A stretch of DNA of 64,000 nucleotides. It comes from Allomyces arbusculus. Taxonomy: Eukaryota > Blastocladiomycota > Blastocladiomycetes > Blastocladiales > Blastocladiaceae. The notes under the pieces are model-generated. The model saw only the letters and a list, made by a program, of their open reading frames with translations, had not been told where the DNA came from and did no database searches. Every line of letters starts with the position of its first letter. The first letter of the stretch is position 1. The translations under genes and the position numbers were made by a program. Location of the stretch: NCBI GenBank assembly GCA_027604705.1, contig JADHYV010000046.1, positions 121,243 through 185,242 on the forward strand, in the 5' to 3' direction. Positions 50,549 through 62,249 of this stretch are shown one piece after another.

Positions 50549-53537
50549 TCACTCATACTCATCCATATCCAACTCCAGCGCCACCTCCCCCGACCCCAGC
50601 GCCGGCGACGACGTGCCCTGGCCCCTCCCCGCGGCCCCCACCCGATCCGCACCCTTCATCCTCGCCTTCTCCACCGTCCACCGCGCCGCGACCTCGGCCA
50701 TGACCTCGCCATGCGTCGGAGGCGGACCGCCCACACTCGCGAGTTCCGCGCGCACGACCGGCATCGTCGCCTTGACAAACACCTGGTACGCCGACGGCGC
50801 GCGGGTCTTGGCGACGGCCCCGTTGGTCGTGCGCAATTCCAGCGCCCCACGGCAGTGGCCGCACCGGTACTTGGTGGTATCGAGCGACTTGGAGTGCCGT
50901 TTCGCGGCCACTTGCCCGCACTCGATGCAGATATACGTGTACTTAAAGTGGATTTCGAACAAGTGGCACCGCGTCACGGGTAATGCTGGGAACGCGCGTG
51001 TGGCCCGGTCGCCCCATTTCTGGAACGTCGCACCATGTGGGGGTTTGCGCGTTTGGTCGAGCAGCCACGCGGCGACGTGGCAGGTTTCGTGAAGGAGCGT
51101 CGAGCGCATCCGGACTGGTGTGGAGATCACAGAATCAGTTATACGGCCGAAGATGGGCACGACCAATGTCATGGAAAACAAAAGCGTACGCTCGCTGTCG
51201 AGCACCTTGGTACTCAACTCAATCCACGCCAAATACACTTTCCCATCCGTATGCGGCACCCCCTGCGGGACCGCCCCGCCCGCTTTTGCAACGGGCGCCA
51301 CCGGCTGCTCGACGGGCACCGACGACAACCACGCGCGCCCTGCCGTCGTATTCAACCGCGCCGACCACACGATTGGTAAGTTGTCCGGCAACCGCCCACC
51401 GAATGCCTGCGCGTTGAATTCGGCGTACGCGGCGCGTGCAAGCTGATCGCGGTGTTTGGCGAAATGGCGGCGCACGGCGGGTGTGGTGGGCGCGTTCGGA
51501 TTGACGCGCGTGCGGACCACGGTCGCGGGCGTCATGTGCGACGCATCACGCTTGCCCGTCTTAGGTGCGGGAGGGCGGATCGGGGTCGCGGGCGTGCGCC
51601 GCAACTCGTCTTCGAGGTCGGTCATGTCAAAGGGGGTGCGCGGCGTGACGGGTGGGTGACTGATGCCGCCATTTAAGCTACGCGAGAAACGCAAGGTCAG
51701 AATTGGATCGTGGGGAGCCAACAGCGTCAAGACACGGACCCGACTTTCCCGTGCCGACCCGCACCGTGGTCGTCTTCATCCTCCTCATCGCTGCTGAGAA
51801 AGTCGGCCGGTGCGGCGCGAGTCCGGCTTCGTGGCCGACCTCCAACTTCACCGTCACGACCGTCCTCACTCATTGGCTCACGCTCCACCTCGTCACTCGC
51901 GTCGCCATCGCGCACAATAAAATCGTGCAGCGAGTCGCCGTCACTGTCGTGATCGCAGTTGTTGTCATCATCATCCATCGCATCAGTATCCTCGTCGCCA
52001 CTCGACTCCAGGTCCTCCTCGAGCTCCTGGCGGCGGCGCAGCGCCTCGGTGAGCCGGCGCTGGAACACGTTACCCGTGCGCGGCGTGCGTGGCGCGCGGT
52101 CGGGAGCGGGCGCGTTGCGCAGTGATGACCGTGTCGGCGTGACTGGGAACCCACTGTCGAGAAACCACAAGTCAATTGACAGGTGCTGCAGCCACCAGCG
52201 GTGCGAAAAAGGACAAACCTCGACGAGTCGCTATCCCCGTCGTCAGCCAACGTGGACGGCTGCGAGACCCGCGCGCGACGCGCAGCGCCCGTATTCGGCT
52301 GCAACAGTTTCGCGCGGGTCGCACTGGTCCGACCCGGCTTGGTCGGCGACTCCATCCCCGAATCGTCCGAGTCGCTCAATACGACGCGGCGGCGAACACT
52401 GGTTAGCCGTGCGCGCGGGACCGTGGGGACTGGGGAGGGCGTTGGTGGGGAAGCGGGTCGAGTGGGTTCCGTTTCGGGAACGGGCTGTGGAACCGGTTCC
52501 GGATCGGAAACCCACATCTGGTCCTCATCTTCGCCGTCGACTTCGCGCGCCCCACTGGCCAAACTCGGAGCCGAACTTGGGTCAAGCGAGGTTCGCGGCG
52601 ACCACGGCGACACGGGCCGCCGCGGCGTGGTGGTCCGGGCCGAGACATGCACAGACCGCGACGCGGTCGAGCGGCGACGAATCACGGGCACGCGAGGTGG
52701 AGAGTGGACACTCGATGGCGACACGCGATGCAGTGGAACCGAAGGCAGTCGAATCAAATCGGCGGTCGTGCGTGCCGACCAAGCCGGGCCAATCGCGGGT
52801 GAGGGAGTCGCAAACGAAGGTGGAGCAGGCGCGGCAATAAATCTCGGTGGTGGGACAAATGATGGTGGCCGCGGAGCAAGGACGAGATCGGGACCCATGA
52901 CGGCTGTCACTGAGGTCGAGGTGGAGGCTGCCTGCGATGCCGAGTCGGACGGCTTGGACGCCGAGTTCGTCACCGTCAAGCTGTTGCGCGACGGAGCAAA
53001 CGTAGGGCCAGGCTTGATGGGAATGGCAGGTGCTGTCGGGGACCCAATCAGGTCCTGGTCCATGGCGTCCTCGTCGTCGCTGTCGAGAGAGAGTTGGACA
53101 CCAGACGAGCGTGGACCTGGTGGGCGGTTCGTGGGCGTGATTGGACGCAGTGGAGAAGATGCGCGGATATGAAGCGAAATCATCGGTTCCAGCTCGCTGT
53201 CGCTCGAGTCGCAGAGATCAACGACATTGGAAGTCGTTGGGGCGGGTTTGCTGAGCGATGTGGTTGCTGTGGCGACGGTGGACTCATGATACGTCGTAAA
53301 GGAGGGGATTTCCGTCCTTCGGGATGCAATCAGGGCAATTGTTGCGGCCTCGAGGCAAGAAAATTGGCGAGCAATATCGGTGCCATCAGTGGGGCTGGTC
53401 GATGGGCTGCTGCTGGACACAGCGGCGGCGGTTGACGGCGGGAGAGCGGCCAGGACACGAGAGGCAAGGGCCAGAATGCGCAAAGAGAGGTCCTGCGCGT
53501 CATTTGCGGGTAACGGGGGCAAGTCTAAGTTGGTCAT
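50549..53537 (-). CDS. GCNA: GCNA/ACRC homologue: SprT-family metalloprotease with acidic disordered tail
   Basis: Nuclear protease linked to removal of DNA-protein crosslinks in germ cells and early embryos of animals. Exons are 53537-52219, 52153-51740, 51677-51190 and 51114-50549, all in phase, for 928 residues. The third intron (51115-51189, 75 nt) has no stop codon; removing it gives TKVLDSELRMRSTLLHETCH, which fits the family. Residues 1-600 are disordered. They carry a SUMO-interaction-like VVDLCDSSDSE (near 103), further short acid-Ser patches (VVLSDSDDSG) and long acidic runs (SSDEEDEDD). The SprT domain has the zinc site LLHETCHVAAWLLD (HExxH near 748) and PPHGATFQKWG. A zinc ribbon follows (CIECG...CGHCRG), then an HMG-box-like segment, APSAYQVFVKATMPVVRAE. 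This order is specific to GCNA rather than SPRTN. Confidence 0.9.
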
Positions 53538-54264
53538 TGTCGAGGATGGTTGAGCGAATGGAAGAAGTGAACGGTGCTTTGGCCTGCGGCCAGCTGCTGG
53601 CCGACGACGCGACGTTGCGGTGAATGTTGTTGCGGTGGTTTGGCACGTGAAGACACGGGGGCGCTCACCGCACGACACCGCACGCCACCGCACGCCAACC
53701 ACGTCACCAGGCGGCGAAGGCGCGCGTAACTGGGCGAAAATCCGAGGCCTGGGCGAATCCTGGCGGACGAACTGGTCAAACTCACCGCAAACCCTTATTC
53801 CTGCTCAGATTCAGGCCTTCCACGCGCCGTCGCCCACCCAGTCCGACAACCATTCCCCACCACCATCTCGCTGTTCCTTCGACGTCCTCGACCAGCACGC
53901 ACCACACACGAGCCTGACCAGCGCGACCGTGGGACTGCAAGTGCGTACGAGATCACGAGCACAAGTAACGACCACGAACACAGCCACCCGCATCGCCAAC
54001 CCCGATCCAACCGGTGCGCAATCGCCCGTCCCCATGGGAAGCCGTGCTCGCGATGCCCGACCCACCCTTTCCAACCTTATCCCCCGACACCACCTGGGCG
54101 GGGATCCTGCCCGACGCTGCGCTCAAGATGGCTCACCATGACCCGCGCAACGCCCTGCCTTTCGCCGTGTATATCAACGCTTGCGCGCCCGCACCCCCGT
54201 TGCGTCCAGCTTTTTCACTCTTTTGCTTTTGCACCCAACCGCAACCACGACGACCACGACCGCC
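53538..54264. promoter_or_regulatory. Divergent promoter region of GCNA and ERG1
   Basis: These 727 bases separate divergent genes. Near the GCNA side (53669-53700) CACGACACCG/CACGCCACCG repeats occur. The ERG1 side is C/CA-rich. A plus-strand open frame (53620-54141) has no family similarity. An upstream ERG1 exon coding a membrane anchor cannot be excluded, but none was recognised. Confidence 0.4.
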
Positions 54265-55958
54265 ATGCCCGCCGCGACAAATCCGCCAGAGTACCAGCCT
54301 GTACGTTGTAGTGATGGTGAAGTTGGCTCACGTTCTGGTGGTCATCTCGACCATGGGGCCGACCACTCTACGCGACCACGCCAAATCACTGTTCCGATCG
54401 GATGTTCCCCACTCTGATCACGCTCATCTGGTGCTAGACCACCCACGACGCCATTGTGGTTGGCGGTGGGGTCGCTGGATCTGCCCTTGCCTACGCGCTC
54501 GCTGAAGATGGCCGCAAAGTCCTCTTGCTCGGTCCGTTTTTTCTCGTGCATCCGTGGCCATCATTTGAGTAACCCGGGCTGACCTCCGATGCTACTGTAG
54601 AGCGCGACCTGTCCGAACCCGACCGCATCGTCGGCGAGCTCATGCAGCCCGGCGGCTGCCTGGCCCTCGAAAAACTCGGGCTCTCCGACACGCTCGACGG
54701 CATTGACGGAATCAACGTGCACGGCTACGTGATTCTCGACAAGAACGAGACGTGCCATCTCGAATATCCGCTGATTAAGGGCCCGTCCCCGTCAGCAACC
54801 CGCCCGGCGCGCGGCCGGTCGTTCCACTACGGCCGTTTCGTCATGAAATTGCGGTCCAAGTGTCAGCAGCACCCGAACGTGACCGTCGTGGAAGCGGCCG
54901 CGACGGGTCTCGTGCGGGACCTGCACGAGAACCGCGTCCTGGGCGTGCACGCGATCCAACGGCCGAGCAAGGACGAGGAAGTGCATCTCGAGTGTCATGC
55001 ACCGCTGACCTTTGTCGCTGACGGCGCCTTTTCCAAGTTCCGTAAGGATATTCTCAACACGACCATGCAGGCGCCGAGTCATTTCGTCGGCTTAATCTTG
55101 CACGATGTCGTTTTGCCGATGCCGAACCATGGGCACGTCGTTCTTGCCGACCCGTCGCCAATCCTTCTGTACCAGATCGGCTCGCACGATACGCGCATTC
55201 TCGTGGACGTGCCCGGCTCGTCCTACCCGAGCAACACCAACGGCGCGCTCGTCGAACACTTGCGCAACCATGTGGCTCCACAACTGCCGGAATCTGGCCG
55301 CGTGCGCGCCGCCTTGCTGGAAGCGCTCGAGACGCAGCGCCCACGCGTCATGCCCAACCCATACCTGCCGCCGTCCAAGCAGGGTCACGTGCCCGGGCTC
55401 GTGATGGTCGGCGACGCGCACAACATGCGGCACCCGTTGACGGGTGGCGGGATGACCGTCGCGCTCAACGACGTGGTGATCCTGCGCAACGTGCTCAACA
55501 AGCGCGACTTCCCCGATTTCGCGACCGCATCCGACAAGCAAGTCCGCCGTGCGCTCAAGACGTGGTACTGGGAACGCAAGCGACTGTCGTCGGTGATCAA
55601 CATTCTCGCGAACGCGCTGTACGCGCTGTTCTCGGCGGGCCAGAACCCAACGATGCAGGTGTTGCGCCGGTCGTGCTTCGAGTACCTGCGGCTTGGCGGC
55701 GAGTGCACGGCCGCGCCCGTGCGCCTGCTCGCGTGTATTGCCCCGCAGCCAATGCTGCTCGTGCGCCATTTCTTTGCGGTCGCTGTCTATGGGACCTGGA
55801 CCACGTTCAAGCGCGAGCGGATCTGGTGGTTCCCGCGTACCGTCTACCGCAACTTTGCGACGCTGGCCACGGCGTGCCGAGTGATTTTGCCGCTGTGCTG
55901 GTATGAGCTGCGCGGTGCGCCCAAAGCCGCGCTCGCGTACCTGGCTAAGGCCGACTGA
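54265..55958 (+). CDS. ERG1: Squalene monooxygenase (squalene epoxidase)
   Basis: FAD-dependent enzyme that converts squalene to 2,3-oxidosqualene, a committed and allylamine-sensitive step of sterol synthesis at the ER. Exons are 54265-54300, 54438-54531 and 54601-55958, all in phase, for 495 residues, the yeast size. The Rossmann dinucleotide motif is VVGGGVAGSALAYALAEDGR (residues 19-38), continuing into KVLLLERDL. Further signatures are GELMQPGGCLALEKLGL, FHYGRFVMKLR, the LTFVADGAFSKFRK stretch and VGDAHNMRHPLTGGGMTVAL (around residue 313, FAD-binding GD). The C-terminus holds hydrophobic helices (FFAVAVYGTWTTF) that anchor the enzyme. The 12-codon first exon (MPAATNPPEYQP) rests on phase and a GTACGT donor. 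Sterol synthesis from squalene is expected in fungi. Confidence 0.94.
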
Positions 55959-56254
55959 GATGAGGCGAGCGCGGTGAAGTAATTTTGAGGAATTTTTTTT
56001 TGCGTTAAGTTTTTTGCTGCGGGGTTTGGCAGTAGTTTCTTTGAGTTCATAATTTTCTCGCTTGCACTTGACCGGGGCGAACGGCGCTCGCAGTCTGTAG
56101 ATATGTCCTCGCTGCTTTCCTATTCTTTCTGCCAGTGTTGCTTCGTTTTGGTCGCCACTTCGTCGTTCGCGCATAAATACTGGGCCTCTTGCATACCAAA
56201 CCACATCCTCATTCCCGTCAACAACCGTCCTCACTCCCTCTCCCCGTCGCGATT

Positions 56255-59200
56255 TCACGCCATCGACGTAGTGAACGTGAACGGCATCCGCGGCTTGGTC
56301 ACATGCTGCTCTTTGCGGAAAATCTCGCTGCTCAAGATGCGCGCGTTCACCGCCAGCAGCTGCTCGAGACTGTCGACGGGCACGACGTTTGGCCGCAACA
56401 GGTCCTGGTGCCGCGCGGCCGCGTGCGCGAGCATGGCCGCATCCTTGGCTGAACTGGATATTACCACAAGCGAGTGAGCCATGGCAGAGAATAGAGAAAG
56501 GGGACACGATAGTAACGCACTTGCGATCATGCACGTTAGCGCCGAGCTTGAGCGCAATAATCGGTAAGTAATGCATGTAGAGCCGGTGCGCCTGCGCAAG
56601 TTCGGCCCGCAACTCGTCGAGCATTGTCTCCGACACGCCCGGCATCGCGTGCTGCACAGCGGCCGTAATCGCGTCGGCGTCAAACTGCAGCCACGTGCCG
56701 TTGAGGAGTGCGAGGCCCGAGGACATGACCGAGTCCATGTACCCGCTGCGCCGAGACTACATTCATGAGGGCGCACGCCTTAGTGCTCCGTCACGTCGTT
56801 GACCAAGGAGAAAAGCGAGGGCGATCACGTACGCTGCCATCCTCGAGTCGGTTCAGGAACTCGGCAAGCAGGCGGTAATCCGCGTACTCGGCCCAGTAAT
56901 ACAGGTCTGTATCGCGCACCTCGCCGACCTTCACGTCGCCCGGCATCGGGATCATATCCGTGATCTGGATCACGCGGCTCGCGTTCTTGGCGTGCAGTAG
57001 CAATAACCGAATTGCGTGGTTCGTGTGCTTGATGAGAACGGGTTCGGACACGGCGTGCGGGTTAACGTTGCGCTGCTGCGCAAGCACCTTGATCGACTCG
57101 ATCATACGCCGCTCAGCCGTCTCGCGCTTGACCTTGTCGCCGTCCTTGTTCTTGGCCTCGACCATTTTGAACAGCAGCCGTGCCATTTCCTGCACGATCG
57201 CCGGCACGTCCATGGCGTGCCTGGCGGCATGGTCCAAGAACGCGGCCCAATCGTGGATTTCGAGGTCGCCCACAAACGCCGCATACGTCTCGACGCGGCT
57301 GTGCGCGGGCAGCGCCTGCACGTAAATGGGCACCGACTGGTGCACGCCGCGCGTGTGCATGACCACATCGACATACGTCTGCACGAGCCGGTCGACTTCG
57401 TGCAGCGGCACGGGCACCTTCAAGTCGCGCAACGCCAGCGCGAGGTGCACGGCGAACCGCAACTGGTCGGTCGTCAATTTCGCGCCTTGCATGCGCGTGT
57501 GCAGGTAGGTGACGAGACTCGTCACGTCGCCCGAGACCAGGTAACCCTGCACGTGTGCGAGCATGGAACTGGCCGTGCTCTGCGCGCACTCGTGAATTCC
57601 GTGGCCGCCGTTCTTAATGCGCGCGACGAGGTTAGAAAAGGTGCATTTGGCAAGGGCAAGCGAGGCCGCGACGTCGGCGTCGGTGCACATCGGCTCCGTG
57701 ACAAAGAAAAACTGGTTGTCGGTCAGGAGCTGGGCGTCGAGCCGCGCCTCGTAGGTGGCCGTCACGAACGCGTGCAGGACGGCCTCGTACTTGTCGCAGA
57801 CGGGGAGCACCTAGTGGATGGAGAGGGGTCAGCACGGAGCCGATCGGGATGCAGAGAGCCTGAGACGGACCCCATCGACGTATCCGGCCAAGAGCGAATA
57901 GACCGCCCTTTCATACTTATTGATCAGCGGCTAAAAGGAGGTACCGGTCGAAATCGTGAGTGATTGTCAAAAACGACGCTGGTGACGACGCGCACGCACT
58001 TGCTTGGCCAACTCGCGGCACGTCTGCTTCCACAATCGACGGTTCAAGTTGCCCTCGACGTAGGTCAAATGTGAATCGGTGTCTACAATGTCGTGCAACG
58101 TCAGTTCACAATTCCCTCGATTTGACGTCAACAACTGGCTCGTACCGTCGACCTCGAAATGATGCAGCAGCCCGCCCTGCAAGCACGCTGCAACAAACGG
58201 GCGATCTGAACCCTGCGCATACTCAATGGCGCACCTCAACGGCTGCGTCTGCACGAGCTCAAACAAGTTGCGGAAAAAGATTTCGTCGTGCTCCTCGTCT
58301 TTTGGGAACAGCGGTCTGCCCGTGCGCCGTGCTGCGTCTGGGTCGAGGTCGGTCGCGTGGTCGAGGTCGCCGGGCATTTGCTGCGCGGTACGGCGGTAGG
58401 GCATGGTCGGAATGTTGTCGGGTGCCGCCAAGTAGCGCTCGTGCAATGCCGCTTCGAGCCAGAACTTGACCACCTATTCGAAAGAACCAAAATGGTTGAT
58501 TGAAGGCCACGACTGCACGAGAAGAGAGGTCAGGGCTGGCGATGCGCACCTGCAGCTCGAGCATCGAACTGTCTTCGGTGAGCGTCTTCTTTTCGCACAG
58601 CTTTTCCGTGAGGAAGAGCGACGTGCTCACGCTGTCCATGTCGTTGCTCTCATGATCTAGCCGCTGCCTGGCGAGAGAGAGAGGACCACCAATTGGTGAG
58701 TTGCGTGTCCGAGCCCACTGGGGAATGGGAGAAATACAGCGTACTTGAGAAGTCGCCGCACAAGCTCCCACGTCTGCGCTTCGTCGCGGATCCGGTCCAC
58801 CATGTCTTGGTACTCCTTGTCCGTCATGCCCTTGGACCGCACCGAGTTTTTCAACCTTGACAATACAAGCCGTTTGGTTGGTACCCATCCTCTACACTCA
58901 ACCCTCCACATCGCATCCGCTGCGTACCGTTTCCGGCAAATCTCGGCATATTGCGCGAGCGTGCCACGGTCGCCAAGGTAATCGTCGGTCGGGCTCTGCA
59001 GGACCGCGGCAAAATCGGAAATGACTTGCAAGTCGGCGAGGCTCGTGGCGTCGGGCGCGGCTGCGTTCTCAGCCGCCGCCTCAGCGACCACATCGTCCAT
59101 GACAATATCGTTGGCGGCATCCCGGTCGACGATTTCGGGCGTGGCCGCGCGGTCTTCGAGCTCGGGCGTGTCGCGGTCGCCCATGGGCAGGTCGCCGAGT

Positions 59201-59298
59201 TCCGACATGTCCATGGCTGTATCGTTGGCTGCGTTGAAGTTGCCGGCGTCGGCGTGGCCCGTGCGCCAGACCGACGGGTAGAGGCCGGCCGTCGACAT
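56255..59298 (-). CDS. NUP107: Nuclear pore Y-complex component NUP107/NUP84
   Basis: Scaffold nucleoporin of the outer-ring Y complex, where it pairs with NUP133. Exons are 59298-58745, 58667-58550, 58473-58000, 57930-57871, 57810-56833, 56756-56521 and 56453-56255, all in phase, for 872 residues. A possible extra stopless intron of 54 nt lies at 58856-58909. The first 95 residues are acidic and disordered. The helical core shows the Nup84/107 signatures: NRRLWKQTCRELAKQ, LINKYERAVYSLLAGYVDG, VLPVCDKYEAVLHAFVTATY, EARLDAQLL, then HLALALRDLKVPVP with YYWAEYADYRLLAEFLNRL. It ends SSEIFRKEQHVTKPRMPF. Length lies between yeast Nup84 (726) and human NUP107 (925). Convergent with ERG1 across 296 bases. 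Confidence 0.88.
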
Positions 59299-59601
59299 GA
59301 TGCTTGGCAGGGGGGTGCGGTTGTTGGCGGCGCTCGCTTCGGGCGGCGTAATGGGCTAGTTCTTGACGGTAACGGTATTGGCGAGCAAGTGCGGCGGGTT
59401 GGAAGGGCGCACGCTCGCGACCACGGCCAGGATCACAAGTGTCGACGATGTCGATGGCCCTCAAAAAGGTGGTGGTGCTCTGATCGACTGATCATGTGAC
59501 ATTGACGAGCAGAATCGCAACCAAGTCAAGTCGCTTTGAATCAAAACGAGGAAATCAATTATTTATCACGCCCACAATCTTACAAGAAAATCGTTCTCCT
59601 C
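59299..59601. other. Intergenic region
   Basis: These 303 bases lie between the NUP107 start and the HAP5 stop, both minus. The half next to HAP5 is AT-rich (59500-59580), as for a 3' UTR. No gene or clear signal is seen. Confidence 0.4.
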
Positions 59602-61885
59602 TCAGCTCGGCGCCGTGGATGCCAAGCTCGCCGACGGCGCGCTCGCGGGCGCTGGTGCACCGGCACCGTGTAGTGCACTCGGTTGCGCCGGCAAGCTGGC
59701 GCTGGGCAACACGGGCGCCGCTCCCGGCTCGCTGGTACTCCGCACGACCGTGACACCCATCGGCAGCTGCACCTGCTGTTGTGGTGCCGGCGGCATCGAC
59801 GCTGGTGGTACGGCCGACGGGTGCATCTGGTAGAGCTGTGCGCCTGCGCCCGGCGGTTGAGGTTGCAGTCCATGAACAGGCTGGTGCAGGTGCTGCTGTT
59901 GCGGTTGCGGCTGCGCAGCGTGCGGTGCCGAAGGTAGCACCTGGTGCATGTGGTGGATCTGCGGCGACGCGTTCGCGTGGTGCACAGCGTGCGCGGCCGC
60001 GTGCTGATACGGAAGCTGCACGGCCTGCTGGTACTGCGTCGGCAGTCGGGGTTGTGGCGGGTGCCCCATCGACTGGTACGGGAACGCGGCAAGATGCGAC
60101 GGCTGGTGCTGTTGGTGCTGGATCATGCCCGCCGGCGGCAGCATCGGCATTTGCATTTGCTGGTGCAGGTGCGGTGACCGTTGCATTTGCTGCGATTGTT
60201 GCAGCTGATGCTGAAATTGCGACTGCTGCTGCAATTGCGGCTGCGACTGCGGCTGCGGCTGTCCTTGCGGTTGCTGCTGCACTTGCGCTGGTACTTGCAC
60301 TTGCTGCGGCTGCTGTGGTTGCAGTTGCGCTTGCGCTTGCGGCTGCTGCGACTGCATTTGAGCTTGCGGTTGTTGTTGCTGCAGCGGTTGCGCGGGCAGT
60401 TGCGGTTGCTGCTGCACTTGTGCTTGCTGCTGCGGTAGTGACGGCCCCGGCGGCATCTGGAACGTCGTTGTCGGCGGCGGCTGGCTCTGCTGAACCACGA
60501 GCTGGTTTCCTTGCTGTTGCTGCGACGGCACCAGCGGTAGCGGCGCGGGCATCATCCCGTGTGTCGCGCCCGGCACCGGCACCATCCCCGGCGTCGTGCC
60601 CGGAACGGGCATCCCGAGCCCCATCGGCAGGGCATGCGGGTTCTGGTGCATATGCGGCGGCGCGTGCGGTCGGAACTGGTGCATTGGTGCGTGCTGCTGC
60701 GGCATCGCAAACTGGCCCTGCGGGACTTGCACCGGGACCATGGTCCCGTTCGGCCCGGGCACAAAGTGTTGGACGGGTGCTGCCGGTTGCGGCGGCGGCG
60801 GCGGCGGCGCGTGCATCGGCATCATGCGCACGTTACCTGATGGTGGTGGTGGCGGTGCGGCGGATACGAATCCGGACTGATGCAGCGCGTGCGCGTGGCC
60901 AGCGCCAGGCGCGTGGTGGTGGTGGTGCGGCGCGAATGATGGATGGACAGCGACCTGGTGCATGTGCGGCATCGCCTGCATCTATCAAGCGGAGGATCAA
61001 GAGTCAGCGGGGGCGTGTGGGTCGTTGAAGCGCATGGCCGACTGACCGGCACTCCTGCTTGCGGCGGCATCATGGCCGGATTGAAAAGCGCGCCCGTGGC
61101 CGGGTCGATGAACGTGACCGAGGACCCAGTCATGGCCTGCAGTCCTGCGTCGGCCGGTGCAGGTGGTGGAGGGTTCGTTTTTGTCTATCACAGTCCGCGT
61201 CGCGTCGATCAGTTCAGCATGTCGATCCTACCATCATTTCGGCACACCGACGCGACAAACGCACCTTGGGCCGCTTGGGCGGTTTCGGTGGTTTTGGTGT
61301 CTCGGCAATGGCCTCTTCCCTTGGCACAATATCGATCAGGAAATCGTACTGGTCCGACTTGGACACGGCCGTGGCCACGTCGGATCGCTGCAGCGTGCGG
61401 CGCTTGTTCTCCTCAGCGACCATCCACGCGCGCAGCGTGAGCTCGGCAATGAAGATTTCGCACGCCTTGGAAAAGATGAGTGGCGCCTCGGACGAGACCA
61501 TTTGCTACATTCGCAGCAGGAACGATGCGGCCCAAACCGATGGTCGGCGTGATCAGCACTGTGCACGCGTGTCGTGTCGTGTCGTGCCACCCGAGCAGAA
61601 GTGGAGCCTGCGTACCCGCACTTCCGGGTCGCTCTTCATGACCTTTTTGATGCGCGCGAGCGGCAGCGGATGGTGCTTGAAGTCAATGTCGCCGTGCTCG
61701 AGCTGCTGCATTTGCGTCGACCAGAACTTGTGCACGGCGGCCAGGTGCGGTGGAGGCGGCTGCGCGATCAGCGGCGGCGCGCCGGTGGCGGCCGTGCTGG
61801 ACAGTGCCGCGTCGGTGTCGGCGTTGCGCGCATCGTCGGCGGTCGCTGGCGGCGCTGGTGCGGCCGGGGGCGGCGCGTTGTCCAT
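59602..61885 (-). CDS. HAP5: CCAAT-binding factor subunit HAP5/NF-YC with long Gln-rich tail
   Basis: Histone-fold subunit of the heterotrimeric CCAAT-binding complex (with HAP2/NF-YA and HAP3/NF-YB), which controls respiratory and many other genes. Exons are 61885-61616, 61504-61265, 61184-61047 and 60981-59602, all in phase, for 675 residues. The histone fold is at about residues 55-150: [80 protein letters not shown] and [14 protein letters not shown]. This matches NF-YC almost residue by residue. The remaining 500 residues are low complexity: Met/His/Pro-rich, then about 140 residues dominated by Gln ([20 protein letters not shown]), as in transactivation regions. The start at 61885 (MDNAPPP) is the first ATG of the frame. 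Yeast Hap5 has 242 residues. Confidence 0.93.
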
Positions 61886-62249
61886 GGTGCCGTTTGTGCT
61901 GCTGCAAGTCGGCGGCCGTGTTGCAGCTCCGTGTCGTTCGAGAGAGGATGAACACGAAACTTGCACAAGCTGATCCCGCAGCGACGAGTTTTAGCATCCG
62001 CCTGCGTCAAGCGCTTGCGTCACGTGCAAGATTTCATCAGGGCAGAGCCGAGAGTTAGGGATTGGCATCCTGATTCACCACGTCATACACAACTCGACCG
62101 ACGCCCACGAGTCACCAGCCACGACCGACCGATAGCGTGCAAGTGGCAGCGCTCGCGACTAGCATAAGCAGACTATTTCCCTATGGCTACCTCGTCCACC
62201 AGTTTCCCTGCCCGCCAGTCCCGCGCTCGCGTGGCGCGCCCACCCTCCA
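61886..62249. other. Intergenic region
   Basis: These 364 bases lie between the HAP5 start and the stop of the 7TM-RGS gene, both minus. No promoter element or gene was recognised. Confidence 0.4.

Noticed and set aside
53620-54141. 173-codon open frame between GCNA and ERG1
   Set aside because: No recognisable domain, low-complexity Thr/Ser/Arg content and promoter location; it does not connect in phase to ERG1.
59781-61028. 415-codon Ala-rich plus-strand open frame
   Set aside because: Antisense to the Gln codon repeats of HAP5.
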